DNA of 64,000 nucleotides from [Clostridium] asparagiforme DSM 15981 (GCA_025149125.1 CP102272.1:558001-622000); one strand, 5' to 3'. Positions 33,450 to 41,914 are shown, counted from the first letter of the stretch. The notes: generated from the sequence alone by a model not told the origin. Made by a program: numbers and translations.

Positions 33450-33818
33450 ATGAACGTAATCAGTACAGAAAAGGCACCTGGTGCAATCGGACCGTATTCC
33501 CAGGGATTTGAGGTAAACGGTTTTGTATTTACTTCCGGCCAGATTCCGGTAGATCCCGCAAACGGCGAGGTTCCGGAGGGAATCGCCGCTCAGGCCGAGC
33601 AGAGCTGCAAGAACGTAGGCGCGATCCTGGAGGCTGTAGGCAGCGGCTACGACAAAGTGTTCAAGACCACCTGCTTCCTGGCTGACATGGGCGATTTCGC
33701 CGCATTCAACGAGGTTTACGCAAAGTACTTCACTTCCAAGCCCGCCAGAAGCTGCGTAGCTGTGAAGACTCTGCCGAAGGGCGTTCTGTGTGAGATTGAG
33801 GCCATCGCTGTAAAGTAA
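33450..33818 (+). CDS. ridA: RidA family reactive intermediate/imine deaminase
   Basis: 122 residues. The family signature is present: AIGPYSQGFEVNGFVFTSGQIPVDP at the N-terminus, VFKTTCFLADMGDFAAFNEVYAKYF in the middle, and PARSCVAVKTLPKGVLCEIEAIAV at the C-terminus. The substrate-binding Arg of the PARS motif is kept. It hydrolyses reactive enamine/imine intermediates released by PLP enzymes. AAAAGGAGG precedes the ATG. It lies 113 bases after cca and ends in a terminator. Confidence 0.96.
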   Translation: MNVISTEKAPGAIGPYSQGFEVNGFVFTSGQIPVDPANGEVPEGIAAQAEQSCKNVGAILEAVGSGYDKVFKTTCFLADMGDFAAFNEVYAKYFTSKPARSCVAVKTLPKGVLCEIEAIAVK

Positions 33819-33864
33819 TTCCAGCATAGCCGGAAAACATACGTGGAACAATGAATACAGATAG

Positions 33865-33908
33865 AGGCCGCGCCTTCTTACAGTCATGCGTAAGGGCCGC
33901 GGCCTTTT
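33865..33908 (+). terminator. Rho-independent terminator after ridA
   Basis: AGGCCGCG-CCTTCTTAC / GTAAGGGCCGCGGCCT stem followed by TTTT, about 45 bases after the ridA stop. Confidence 0.88.
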
Positions 33909-33999
33909 CTGAGTGGATGCAATGGGCCGCTGGCGAAGCCTGCGGGCGATTGCTTGGAGGCAATGGACCCGGCGAACGGAGGAAGGGAGTCTGCGGAGG

Positions 34000-34683
34000 A
34001 TGAAATTTCTGAAATGGCTGCGAAAACCCATGAAATGGGCCATATATCTTGCGGTGGCGGGCTGCTGCCTGGTGGTGGGAATCAACCTCTACATGCAGGG
34101 GACGGTCAAAAAACGGATTGTGACCCCGGAGCAGGCGGCGGAGTTGGACAAGGTGGACTGCATATTGGTGCTGGGCTGCGGCGTGCGGGACGACGGCAGT
34201 CCCTCGGGCATGCTGAACGACCGGCTTTTGCAGGGCATCGCCCTGTACAATGCCGGGGTATCGGACCGGCTGCTCATGAGCGGGGACCACGGGCGGGTGG
34301 ATTACGACGAGGTGAATCTGATGAAGCAGTTCGCCATCGACCACGGCGTGCCCTCCGAGGACATTTTTATGGACCACGCGGGATTTTCCACCTATGAGAG
34401 CATGTACCGGGCCAGGGACATTTTCCAGGCGGAGCGGATCGTGGTGGTCACCCAGGAGTACCACATGTACCGGGCGCTCTACAACGCCGGTCAGATGGGC
34501 ATGGACGCCTACGGCGTGGCCTCCGATCCCAGAAAATACGGCGGCCAGAAGATCCGGGACGCCCGGGAAATGCTGGCCAGGACCAAGGATTTCCTCTACG
34601 CGATCGCAAAACCCAAGCCCACCTATCTGGGCGAGGCGATCCCGGTCAGCGGAAACGGGGACGCCACCAATGATAAAAAATGA
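34000..34683 (+). CDS. SanA/YdcF (DUF218) family membrane-anchored protein
   Basis: 227 residues. One N-terminal membrane segment (about 10-30, MKWAIYLAVAGCCLVVGINL) is followed by an extracytoplasmic DUF218 domain: DCILVLGCGVRDDGSPSGML, LNDRLLQGIALYNAG, LLMSGDH and VVVTQEYHMYRALYNA. Family members (SanA, YdcF, ElyC) are linked to envelope integrity; the biochemical role is not settled. I chose the ATG at 34000 because it places the membrane anchor at the N-terminus. The frame extends upstream to 33913, but that part overlaps the previous terminator's tail and is Arg/Trp-rich. Confidence 0.85.
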   Translation: MKFLKWLRKPMKWAIYLAVAGCCLVVGINLYMQGTVKKRIVTPEQAAELDKVDCILVLGCGVRDDGSPSGMLNDRLLQGIALYNAGVSDRLLMSGDHGRVDYDEVNLMKQFAIDHGVPSEDIFMDHAGFSTYESMYRARDIFQAERIVVVTQEYHMYRALYNAGQMGMDAYGVASDPRKYGGQKIRDAREMLARTKDFLYAIAKPKPTYLGEAIPVSGNGDATNDKK

Positions 34684-34686
34684 TGT

Positions 34687-34733
34687 AAAACGGCTGCGGC
34701 TTTACCTGAAATGGAAAGCCGCAGCCGTTTTTT
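34687..34733. terminator. Bidirectional terminator between convergent genes
   Basis: AAAACGGCTGCGGCTTT / AAAGCCGCAGCCGTTTTTT, a perfect stem with T-runs usable on both strands. It separates the SanA-like gene (+) from the rubredoxin gene (-). Confidence 0.92.
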
Positions 34734-34748
34734 GAAACAAAAGCCGGA

Positions 34749-35378
34749 TCAGAGCTTTTCGAAGTAGCTCGCATCCTTTCCGCACACCGGGCAGATAAAA
34801 TCCGGGGGCAGGGTGTCGGACTCTAAAATATAGCCGCAGACCTTGCAGCGGTAGCCTACCACCGTGCCAGCGTCCTTCTGGTAAGAGGGAGCGTTTGGCG
34901 GAGTGGCGCCGTTTTTCTTGTGGTGGTAGTTGGAGTAAGTGAGGGCCGGAGCGTTCATATCCAGGGCTTCCGCTTCCACCACCTCTCCCACCACGATCAC
35001 ATGGGTTCCCACGTCCAGGGTGGAGACCACGCGGCAGGCAAAGCGGGCGCAGACGCCGTCCGTGGGATAGGGATTGTTCAGGCCGTCCCGGCCCTGGGGG
35101 ATGCCGTCGAACTTGTTGGCGTCGCGGCTGCTCTGGAAGCCGAACCGCTTGATCTGGTCCATGGTCACGTCGTCGGACAGGACTACGGCGGAAAAGGTGC
35201 CGGAAATCTCGATGAGCTTCAAGGTCTCGTTGTTTTTGTTCAGAGCGATGGACAGGCGCGCCGGTTCGGCGGTAACCTGGGTCAGCGTGTTGATGACGCA
35301 GCCTGCGTTTTTGCCGTCCGCGCTGGTGGATACGATATAAACTCCGTAGCTCAGCTTAAAAAATGCTTTTGGATCCAT
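34749..35378 (-). CDS. hrb: High-molecular-weight rubredoxin (flavin reductase domain plus rubredoxin)
   Basis: 209 residues. The N-terminal FMN-binding flavin-reductase-like domain (1-155: MDPKAFFKLSYGVYIVST, VINTLTQVTAEPARLSIALN) is followed by a rubredoxin domain with YRCKVCGYILESDTLPPDFI and CPVCGKDASYF, giving the Cys4 iron site. The same fusion is known as Hrb in Moorella, where it passes electrons to the diiron flavoprotein for NO or O2 reduction. The ATG at 35378 follows AAGGGAG. An in-frame ATG 14 codons upstream overlaps the promoter leader. It is a stand-alone gene, probably for oxidative or nitrosative stress. Confidence 0.92.
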   Translation of the reverse strand: MDPKAFFKLSYGVYIVSTSADGKNAGCVINTLTQVTAEPARLSIALNKNNETLKLIEISGTFSAVVLSDDVTMDQIKRFGFQSSRDANKFDGIPQGRDGLNNPYPTDGVCARFACRVVSTLDVGTHVIVVGEVVEAEALDMNAPALTYSNYHHKKNGATPPNAPSYQKDAGTVVGYRCKVCGYILESDTLPPDFICPVCGKDASYFEKL

Positions 35379-35463
35379 AGTGTAACTCCCTTCTTTGTGT
35401 TTGAGTGAATGCATTGACATTGAGTTGATTCGTCCGCTATGTTATATTATGTACTATAATAGC

Positions 35464-35492
35464 AGTATAGCATACAGAAAAGAATAAATCAA
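35464..35492 (-). promoter_or_regulatory. Sigma-70 promoter for the Hrb gene
   Basis: On the - strand, TTGATT (35492-35487) and TATACT (35469-35464) are 17 bases apart. This gives a leader of about 80 bases before the Hrb ATG. The surrounding AT-rich block must also hold the divergent promoter of the SEC-C gene; I could not assign that one confidently. Confidence 0.65.
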
Positions 35493-35532
35493 TAATAATT
35501 ACTATTATTATATAAAGGACTGGGGGCCGCTT

Positions 35533-36618
35533 ATGAAGGATTATAAAGGAACGAAATGGAATGAGATTGACGTTGCTGATTACGGGAATCTGATTGCCTT
35601 ATTGCGTCAGTACAAACTCAAGGTTCTCAGACATTTGGCAAGGACGCACGGTATGCCGGGATATTCGCAGTTGGGAAAGGATCAGCTGGCTATGGCTCTG
35701 GCAAGGTACATTTTGCAGCCCCAGATAATGAAGCGATATTTTTCCTGTGCAGACGATCAGGAGATCAAAGTCTATGAGCAGCTTGCGGCACAGGCGGGGA
35801 CGCCATGCAGCCTGACGGAGAAGGGCAGCGATTATCTGTACATGGGGGGATACTGTATGGAGACAACGGGTGGGCAGCTCATGGTCCCCGCGGCCGTGGC
35901 AAAAGCATACGAACATATCAATACGGAAAAATTTCACAAAAGGCGCAGGCTGGTGTACCGGGTATGGTCCTATATGAACGCCGCAATCTACCTCTACGGA
36001 ATATGCCGCCCGGAGCAGATCACGGCGCTGTACAACCTCCATGAGAGCGACGTCCTGCCGGAGCCGGAGCTTCACGGGATTTTCCGGGAGTTGGAGCCGG
36101 TGCGCGGTCGGTTTATTTACCAAAATGGCTGGTTTGCAGATACGTCTTTGGTTGAGAGCGGCGCCTATCGGGATGTACTGTGTGATCAGAAGGGCATTCG
36201 GGCTTTTGTGCCGGACCGGGAAATGATCCGGGAGATCGGGGAGATGGGACTTTGCGAGCCGGACAGGCAGCTGATGCCCATGATCAATTTCTTTCTCAGA
36301 AATTTTCAGGTTGGACGGGAGGCGGCTGCAAAGGATGCGTTTGAGATTCACCATATGATCCGCTTTGGAGCCGACGGGCTGGACGTGTCGAATCGGATGG
36401 CGGAGCTGGGCATGATCCTGGATTCAGATGAAAAGGCAAGCGACTTTGAGCAGACCATGGACCGGGTCTGGAACGATACCCGGCAGATCGGTCTGAACGG
36501 GCATACCCGTGCGGAGGTTGAAGCCATGGAAGCGCAGCAGGACCCGGACAGGCCGTGTCCCTGCGGGAGCGGAAAACGGTACCGGCAATGCTGTGGACGG
36601 GGGAAAGGGCGGGGGTGA
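35533..36618 (+). CDS. SEC-C metal-binding motif protein
   Basis: 361 residues. The C-terminus ends with RPCPCGSGKRYRQCCGRG, the CxCx(8)CC SEC-C zinc motif shared with SecA. The N-terminal part (about 15-60, NLIALLRQYKLKVLRHLA then MPGYSQLGKDQLAMALARYI) looks like a small helical SAP/Rho-N-like nucleic-acid-binding unit. That is my reading of the pattern, not a firm match. The middle is helical and unrecognised. AAAGGACTGGGGG precedes the ATG. The function of stand-alone SEC-C proteins of this type is unknown. It lies just nine bases before the sigma-54 activator, so the two could be co-transcribed. Confidence 0.8.
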   Translation: MKDYKGTKWNEIDVADYGNLIALLRQYKLKVLRHLARTHGMPGYSQLGKDQLAMALARYILQPQIMKRYFSCADDQEIKVYEQLAAQAGTPCSLTEKGSDYLYMGGYCMETTGGQLMVPAAVAKAYEHINTEKFHKRRRLVYRVWSYMNAAIYLYGICRPEQITALYNLHESDVLPEPELHGIFRELEPVRGRFIYQNGWFADTSLVESGAYRDVLCDQKGIRAFVPDREMIREIGEMGLCEPDRQLMPMINFFLRNFQVGREAAAKDAFEIHHMIRFGADGLDVSNRMAELGMILDSDEKASDFEQTMDRVWNDTRQIGLNGHTRAEVEAMEAQQDPDRPCPCGSGKRYRQCCGRGKGRG

Positions 36619-36627
36619 GCGCTTTTT

Positions 36628-38640
36628 ATGGGAAATAACACGAAAAAAGCAAAGGTGCCGGAAATCTGCCTGATCGCGCCCTCCCAGTCCCTGGCGGACT
36701 TAACCCGCCGGGTGGCGGCGGACCGGGGCCTTGAGGTGGGGATCTATGTGGCGGTGCTGGACGATGGGATCAAGCTGGCGGAGGAGCTGATGAGCCGGGG
36801 GGCCAGGATTTTCGTCAGCCGCAAGGGAACGGCGGAGGTGCTGGCCAGAAACCATTTTACGGTGGCCAAGATCAGCACTACGCTGAACGATTACCTGCGC
36901 CATCTGGATTTGTTGAAGGGGTACCAGGGCAAGACGGTGATCGTGGAGTATGTGAGCTTTATCAATGAGCTGAAGCAGCTGTGCCGCTATCTGGGCGTTG
37001 AGAACACCATGATTCTGGGGTATCAGAACGCCACGGAGTACGAACAGTGCGTGAAAATGGCCCTGGACAGCCACGCTACCTGTTTTATGGGCGGTGGCGC
37101 GTCCCTGCCCAACGAGGCAAAGCGGCAGGGAATCCCCTACACGGTGGTGGAAAATACCTACGAGTCGGTGAGCATCGCTCTGGACGCGGCGCTACAGCTG
37201 CTCAACGTACAGAAGCAGGAGCGGGAAAAGCGCAAGGAATACGAGATTCAGCTGCAAAAGCACCAGATGCTGATGAACTACACCCGGGACGCCATCATCA
37301 ACGTGGACGCCCGCGGCATGGTTTCCATCATGAACATGGAGGCCCGCCGGATGTTTCATCTGACCCACAGCGCCGTGGGGCGGGATATCCGCAGGCTGCT
37401 GCCGGAGCTGGAGTTCGACGAGCTGCGGCGGACCCCGGAGCAGGTAGTGGGGCAGATTATCAGAATTCAGGGGCAGCTGCTCTCCGTCAACAAGATTCCC
37501 ATTGTGATGGGCGGGCAGTTTGAGGGCGCGATCTATTTTTTCCAGAGCGTCCACGACATCCAGAAGAGCGAGCAGAGAATCCGTCTCCAGCTGCACCAGA
37601 AGGGCCTGGTGGCAAAATACCACTTTGAGGATATTCTGGGGATCAGCGACAGCTTAGAGCGGGTGAAGCTGATCGCCCGCAGCTATGCCCAGGCGGATTC
37701 CTCCATCCTGCTCACCGGGGAGACGGGGACCGGGAAGGAGCTGTTCGCCCAGAGCATCCACAACAGCAGCCCCCGCCGCAATGGTCCCTTTGTGGCCATC
37801 AACTGCGCGGCCCTGCCCAAGGACCTGCTGAGCAGCCAGCTGTTCGGCTACGAGGAGGGCAGCTTTACCGGGGCGGCCAAGGGCGGGAAGCCGGGGATAT
37901 TCGAGCTGGCTCACGGTGGGACGATCTTCCTGGACGAGATCGGGGAGATCCCGGAGGAGACGCAGATTCAGTTGCTGCGGGTCCTGCAGGAGAAGGAGGT
38001 GCGCCGCCTCAGCAGCGACAAGGTGATCCCCATCGACGTCCGGGTGATCTGCGCCACCAACCGGAATCTGGCCCTGGAGGTGAAGGAGCGCCGGTTCCGC
38101 ATGGACCTGTTTTTTCGGATCAACGTGCTCAAGCTGGAGATTCCGCCGCTCAGGGAGCGCAAGGAGGACATCCCGCTGCTGGCGGACCATTTCCTGGAAG
38201 AATACTGCCGGGGCGGCCGTCTGGCCGAGGTGCGCGCCAGAATGCACGGACTGTACCCGCGGATGATGGAATACTCCTGGCCCGGAAATATACGGGAATT
38301 GCAGGCGGTGACGGAGCGCATCGCGATTCTTTTGGATCAGGGGTTTCCCATGGAGATCGACGCCCACATGATGATGGAGGAATTCGGATATCTGGAGGGG
38401 GAAGAGGGGGGAATGGGACCGGAGCCGGGGGAGCGGCCAGGGGCGGAAGAGCAACCAGAACCGGACCGGAAAACGGAGCCGGAGGAGAGCGCATCCGGCC
38501 GCCCCATATCCGAGTGCCGGAAGGAGGATATCATCCGTGCGTTGAAGAATCATCATTATCGGAGGCAGGAAGCCGCCCAGGCCCTGGGAATCTCCAGAAG
38601 CACGCTGTGGCGGTTGATCCGCAAATATGAAATTGAGTAA
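36628..38640 (+). CDS. Sigma-54-dependent activator with PrpR N-terminal, PAS, AAA+ and Fis domains
   Basis: 670 residues. Order: PrpR_N sensor (about 10-195); PAS (about 215-320, MLMNYTRDAIINVDARGMVS); AAA+ with Walker A GETGTGKE (about 364-371), sigma-54 loop GSFTGA (about 411-416) and Walker B GTIFLDEIGE; an acidic Pro/Glu-rich linker (about 590-625); and a Fis-type HTH (ALGISRSTLWRLIRKYEI) at the end. PrpR_N domains sense small organic acids such as 2-methylcitrate. The promoter of the next gene is a consensus -24/-12 element, so its target is evident. Confidence 0.95.
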   Translation: MGNNTKKAKVPEICLIAPSQSLADLTRRVAADRGLEVGIYVAVLDDGIKLAEELMSRGARIFVSRKGTAEVLARNHFTVAKISTTLNDYLRHLDLLKGYQGKTVIVEYVSFINELKQLCRYLGVENTMILGYQNATEYEQCVKMALDSHATCFMGGGASLPNEAKRQGIPYTVVENTYESVSIALDAALQLLNVQKQEREKRKEYEIQLQKHQMLMNYTRDAIINVDARGMVSIMNMEARRMFHLTHSAVGRDIRRLLPELEFDELRRTPEQVVGQIIRIQGQLLSVNKIPIVMGGQFEGAIYFFQSVHDIQKSEQRIRLQLHQKGLVAKYHFEDILGISDSLERVKLIARSYAQADSSILLTGETGTGKELFAQSIHNSSPRRNGPFVAINCAALPKDLLSSQLFGYEEGSFTGAAKGGKPGIFELAHGGTIFLDEIGEIPEETQIQLLRVLQEKEVRRLSSDKVIPIDVRVICATNRNLALEVKERRFRMDLFFRINVLKLEIPPLRERKEDIPLLADHFLEEYCRGGRLAEVRARMHGLYPRMMEYSWPGNIRELQAVTERIAILLDQGFPMEIDAHMMMEEFGYLEGEEGGMGPEPGERPGAEEQPEPDRKTEPEESASGRPISECRKEDIIRALKNHHYRRQEAAQALGISRSTLWRLIRKYEIE

Positions 38641-38680
38641 TGTTTCAAATTGTTCTGAAATGTTTTAAAATGTTTCCCTG
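38641..38680. promoter_or_regulatory. Repeated TGTTTYA/TGAAA elements, candidate enhancer sites
   Basis: The short interval after the activator's stop codon contains TGTTTCAAAT, TGTTCTGAAA, TGTTTTAAAA and TGTTTCCCTG in tandem at ten-base steps. These form dyads such as TTTCA-N8-TGAAA. They lie about 100-130 bases upstream of the -24/-12 promoter, a normal distance for an activator's upstream sequence. They partly overlap the terminator stem. Confidence 0.5.
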
Positions 38681-38718
38681 AAACGTGCCGGTGACACGCT
38701 CCGGGGAAACGTTTTTTT
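38671..38718 (+). terminator. Rho-independent terminator after the sigma-54 activator gene
   Basis: Outer stem GTTTCCC / GGGAAAC and inner CGTG / CACG pairing, then a run of seven T residues. It separates the activator gene from the sigma-54 promoter region. Confidence 0.75.
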
Positions 38719-38772
38719 GCATTTTTTGCAATGAGGGACGAAATACCGGAATTTTAGGGGGAAAATGCGAAT

Positions 38773-38788
38773 TGGCACGAATCTTGCA
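38773..38788 (+). promoter_or_regulatory. Sigma-54 (-24/-12) promoter of the carrier/hydratase operon
   Basis: TGGCACG-AATC-TTGCA matches the consensus TGGCACG-N4-TTGCA at every defined position. It lies 41 bases before the carrier start codon and directly downstream of the gene for a GSFTGA-containing activator. This is the clearest regulatory link in the window. Confidence 0.95.
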
Positions 38789-38829
38789 ATATATGAGTAG
38801 TGAAACCAAAAAAAGTAGGAGGTAAGGGT

Positions 38830-40086
38830 ATGAATTATGCTGCATTGTCACTGGTGTTTTTGATCGGGGCCATACTGATCGGATTTTTCCGAAAGATCAA
38901 CATGGGGTTTGTTGCCTTCGGTCTGTCGCTGGTCCTGGCCCAGATTGCGGGGGTCAAGTCGGGAACGGTGATCACGGGATTTCCCACCAAGCTGTTTGTA
39001 ACGCTGTTGGGTGTCATGTTCCTGTTCAGCATCGCACAGCAGAACCGGACGCTGGAGCTGCTGGCGCGCAAAATCGTGAACATGGCGGGGAACCGGACGA
39101 ATCTGATCCCCATTATCGTGTATATTTTTTCCACGATACTGGCGGGCGTGGGACCGGGCACGGTGCCGGTTATGAGCCTGATGGCGGTATTTACCTGCTC
39201 GCTGGCGGCTGAGATGAAGACCTCGCCGGTGCTGCTGTCCGCCACATCCGTTCTGGGAGCCGCCGCGGGGGGCCTGACGCCCATTGCGCCCACGGGAATT
39301 CTGGGACTGTCCCTGGCTGAGGAACAGGGGATCACCGGAATCGAGTTCCCCTACGCGGCCAACATGGTCATGGCCATGACTGTTTATTTTATTGTGATCT
39401 ACATTGTGCTGAAGGGCTACCGTCTGAAATCCGCCGTCGATCTGTCCGTTAAGGAAAAAATTTCTTTTAATACCCAGCAGAAAATCACCCTGGCGGGCAT
39501 CGCGGTGCTGGTGGTGACGGTTATCTTCATGGGATTTGACGTGGGCCTGATGTCCTATACCATCGCCTTTGTGCTGCTGCTGTTCCGCGTTGCGGACGAG
39601 AAAAAGTCCGTGGCTTCCATTCCCTGGGGCACTCTGTTGATGATCAGCGGTATCAATATGCTGATGGCTCTGGTGATCCAGCTGGGCGGAATCGACCTGC
39701 TGGCCAGCGGTCTTGCACGGCTTATGAGCCCGGTTACGGCTCCCGGCGTCATGGGACTCACCGCAGGCATCATGAGCTGGTTCAGTTCCACCTCCGGCGT
39801 GGTTATGCCCACGCTGATCCCCACGGTCACCGATGTGGCGGCCCAGGTGGGCGGCGGCGTCTCGACGCTTGCGCTGCTCTCCGCCATCACCAACACGGCC
39901 AGCGCGGCCGGAATGAGCCCCATCTCCACCGGCGGCTCCATGGGTCTTGCGGCCTACACCCAGATTGCCAATCCCACCGAGGAGGAGCGCTCCAAGCTGT
40001 TCATTCAGCTGTTCGCGGTGTCCATCGGCGGTGTGATCGTGATCGCGCTCTTTGGCATGACCGGGGTATACGGATTGTTTATGTAA
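38830..40086 (+). CDS. MatC/SLC13-type dicarboxylate carrier
   Basis: 418 residues with about ten to twelve membrane helices. The N-terminal half resembles the MatC dicarboxylate-carrier domain (FLIGAILIGFFRKINMGFVA, GTVITGFPTKLFVTLLGVMF). Paired loops GVGPGTVPVMSLMAV and SSTSGVVMPTLIPTV look like the two re-entrant hairpins of the ion-transporter superfamily. AGGAGGTAAGGG precedes the ATG. First gene behind the sigma-54 promoter, followed by a hydratase of two subunits, so it likely imports the organic acid they use. The superfamily is firm; the MatC assignment is moderate. Confidence 0.8.
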   Translation: MNYAALSLVFLIGAILIGFFRKINMGFVAFGLSLVLAQIAGVKSGTVITGFPTKLFVTLLGVMFLFSIAQQNRTLELLARKIVNMAGNRTNLIPIIVYIFSTILAGVGPGTVPVMSLMAVFTCSLAAEMKTSPVLLSATSVLGAAAGGLTPIAPTGILGLSLAEEQGITGIEFPYAANMVMAMTVYFIVIYIVLKGYRLKSAVDLSVKEKISFNTQQKITLAGIAVLVVTVIFMGFDVGLMSYTIAFVLLLFRVADEKKSVASIPWGTLLMISGINMLMALVIQLGGIDLLASGLARLMSPVTAPGVMGLTAGIMSWFSSTSGVVMPTLIPTVTDVAAQVGGGVSTLALLSAITNTASAAGMSPISTGGSMGLAAYTQIANPTEEERSKLFIQLFAVSIGGVIVIALFGMTGVYGLFM

Positions 40087-40106
40087 TATAAGGAGACGAG
40101 ACAGGT

Positions 40107-41366
40107 ATGGGATATACAATTTCTGAAAAAATTATGGCCCGGGCCTCGGGAAATGAACAGGTCCACTCGGACGACATCGTGTGGGTGGACATTGACCGGG
40201 CGATGATGGACGACGTCCTGGGGCCGCGCCTGGAGATCGACGACCGCCTTCGGGAAATGGGCGTGGACGTGTGGGACCCGGACAAGGTGGTGATCATTTC
40301 CGACCACTACACGCCGCCCGCCAACCTGCACCAGGCCAACATCGTGAAGTTCACCAGGGAGTGGGCCGCAGAGCACAAAATCAGCCGCTACTATGAGTTC
40401 GCCGGGCCCTGCCATCAGGTGATGGTGGAACACGGCCATGTGCTCCCGGGCAGCGTGGTGGTGGGGACGGATTCCCACACCTGCACCTACGGGGCCCTGG
40501 CGTCCTTTGCCACCGGCGTGGGCTCTACGGAGATGGCGGGGGTGCTGGCCACGGGCCAGACCTGGATGAAGGTGCCCCAGACCATCCGGGTGGTCTGGAA
40601 CGGGGAACTGCCTGAGCGGGTGATGGCCAAGGACATTTCCTTAAAGACCATCGGCGCGGTGGGGCATTCCGGGGCCACCTACAAGACGCTGGAGTATGCA
40701 GGAGATACCATCCGAAGGATGATCATGGACGAGCGCCTCTGTCTGACCAATATGGCGGTGGAGGCCGGGGCCAAGGCGGGGATCGTGGGGTACGACGACG
40801 TGACCGCAGAGTATCTGGCCCGTTTCGGGGTCAGCGAGCGGTATGACCATCTGAATTCCGACCCGGACGCCGTGTTCTGTGCGGAGTATGCCTTTACGGC
40901 CGGGGAGCTGGCCCCCCAGGTGGCCTGCCCCCACGAGGTGGACCACGTGTGCGAAGCCGCAGAGCAGAGCGGGGTAAGGATTCATCAGGCCTACATCGGC
41001 TCCTGCACGGGCGGCCGCTATCACGACCTGAAAATGGCGGCGGAGCTTCTGCGGGGCCGGAAAATCGCACCGGGCCTCCGGCTTTTGGTGTCGCCCGCCT
41101 CCCGGGAAATCTACAATCAGTGCCTGCGGGAGGGCATTCTGGAGGTTCTGGCGGAGGCCGGGGCCACGGTGCTGGCTTCCAGCTGCGGCGCCTGCCTGGG
41201 AATTCACTCCGGAACCCTGGCCGACGGCGAGGTGTGCATTTCCACCACCAACCGGAATTTCATCGGCCGGATGGGGAGCAAGACCAGCAGCGTCTATCTG
41301 GCTTCGCCGGTCACGGTGGCCGCCTCGGCGCTGACGGGTCATATCACGGACCCCAGGGAAATTTGA
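40107..41366 (+). CDS. Aconitase-family dehydratase, large subunit (LeuC/DmdA-like)
   Basis: 419 residues. The [4Fe-4S] ligands are Cys300 (YIGSCTGGR), Cys360 and Cys363 (SSCGACLG). VVGTDSHTCTYGALASFATG (119-138) and SDHYTPPANLHQAN are typical of the isopropylmalate/homoaconitate branch. Paired with the small subunit 11 bases downstream, it should catalyse reversible hydration of an unsaturated di- or tricarboxylate. No isopropylmalate synthase or dehydrogenase is nearby, and the operon is under a PrpR_N/sigma-54 activator. A catabolic role (for example maleate, citraconate or 2,3-dimethylmaleate hydration) is therefore more likely than leucine synthesis. The exact substrate is not decided by sequence. 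Confidence 0.9.
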   Translation: MGYTISEKIMARASGNEQVHSDDIVWVDIDRAMMDDVLGPRLEIDDRLREMGVDVWDPDKVVIISDHYTPPANLHQANIVKFTREWAAEHKISRYYEFAGPCHQVMVEHGHVLPGSVVVGTDSHTCTYGALASFATGVGSTEMAGVLATGQTWMKVPQTIRVVWNGELPERVMAKDISLKTIGAVGHSGATYKTLEYAGDTIRRMIMDERLCLTNMAVEAGAKAGIVGYDDVTAEYLARFGVSERYDHLNSDPDAVFCAEYAFTAGELAPQVACPHEVDHVCEAAEQSGVRIHQAYIGSCTGGRYHDLKMAAELLRGRKIAPGLRLLVSPASREIYNQCLREGILEVLAEAGATVLASSCGACLGIHSGTLADGEVCISTTNRNFIGRMGSKTSSVYLASPVTVAASALTGHITDPREI

Positions 41367-41376
41367 GGAGGGCGTT

Positions 41377-41871
41377 ATGATAAAAGGAAAAGTTTGGAAA
41401 TATAAGGACAACATCAACACGGACATTATCGCGCCGCCCGCCTCCCTGGAACTCAGTACGGAGGAGGCCGCCAGATATACCATGGCGCCGGTGGACCCGG
41501 ACTTCGCTTCCGGGTTTAAGCCCGGGGACATTTTCGTGGCCGAACACAATCTGGGCTCCGGCTCCAGCCGGGAGAACGCGCCGCTTATGCTGCGGCAGCT
41601 GGGGGTGCGGACCATCGTGGCAATGGATTACGCCCGGATTTTTTTCCGCAACTGCATCAACGTAGGGATTCTGACCATCGAGTGCCCGGAGACAAACAAG
41701 ATTTCCAGGGACGACGTGCTGGAGATCGATTATCTGGGCGGAATGATTTACAACCGGACCACGGGGGAGGAATACCGGTGTAACAGGATCCCCGAACATG
41801 TGATGGGGATTATCCGCTGCGGGGGATTGATTGAATATTTGAAACAGGAAAAGCTTCCTGGAAGAAGATGA
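41377..41871 (+). CDS. Aconitase-family dehydratase, small subunit (LeuD/DmdB-like)
   Basis: 164 residues, the swivelling domain. VWKYKDNINTDIIAPPASLE holds the conserved NTDxI motif, and EHNLGSGSSRENAPLMLRQL carries the substrate-binding GSGSSRE. IFFRNCINVGIL is also typical. GAGGAGG lies before the ATG. It completes the enzyme with the upstream large subunit and is the last gene of the sigma-54-controlled operon. Confidence 0.92.
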   Translation: MIKGKVWKYKDNINTDIIAPPASLELSTEEAARYTMAPVDPDFASGFKPGDIFVAEHNLGSGSSRENAPLMLRQLGVRTIVAMDYARIFFRNCINVGILTIECPETNKISRDDVLEIDYLGGMIYNRTTGEEYRCNRIPEHVMGIIRCGGLIEYLKQEKLPGRR

Positions 41872-41875
41872 GATA

Positions 41876-41914
41876 AGCAGGGGACTGCCGAGATGGTTCG
41901 GCAGTCCCCTGCTG
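41876..41914. other. Perfect hairpin between convergent genes, no T-tract
   Basis: AGCAGGGGACTGCCGA and TCGGCAGTCCCCTGCT form a 16-bp perfect stem around a GATGGT-type loop. Neither strand has a proper T-run after it. It probably still blocks 3' decay or read-through between the hydratase operon (+) and the muramidase gene (-). Confidence 0.7.

Noticed and set aside
38848..40119. Long - strand open frame of 423 codons inside the MatC-type carrier
   Set aside because: The translation is His/Gln/Arg-rich, the usual antisense of hydrophobic membrane-protein codons. The + strand gene has a consensus promoter and ribosome site.
41876..41914. Perfect hairpin after the hydratase operon taken as a Rho-independent terminator
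   Set aside because: No T-run follows on either strand, so it is listed only as a hairpin.
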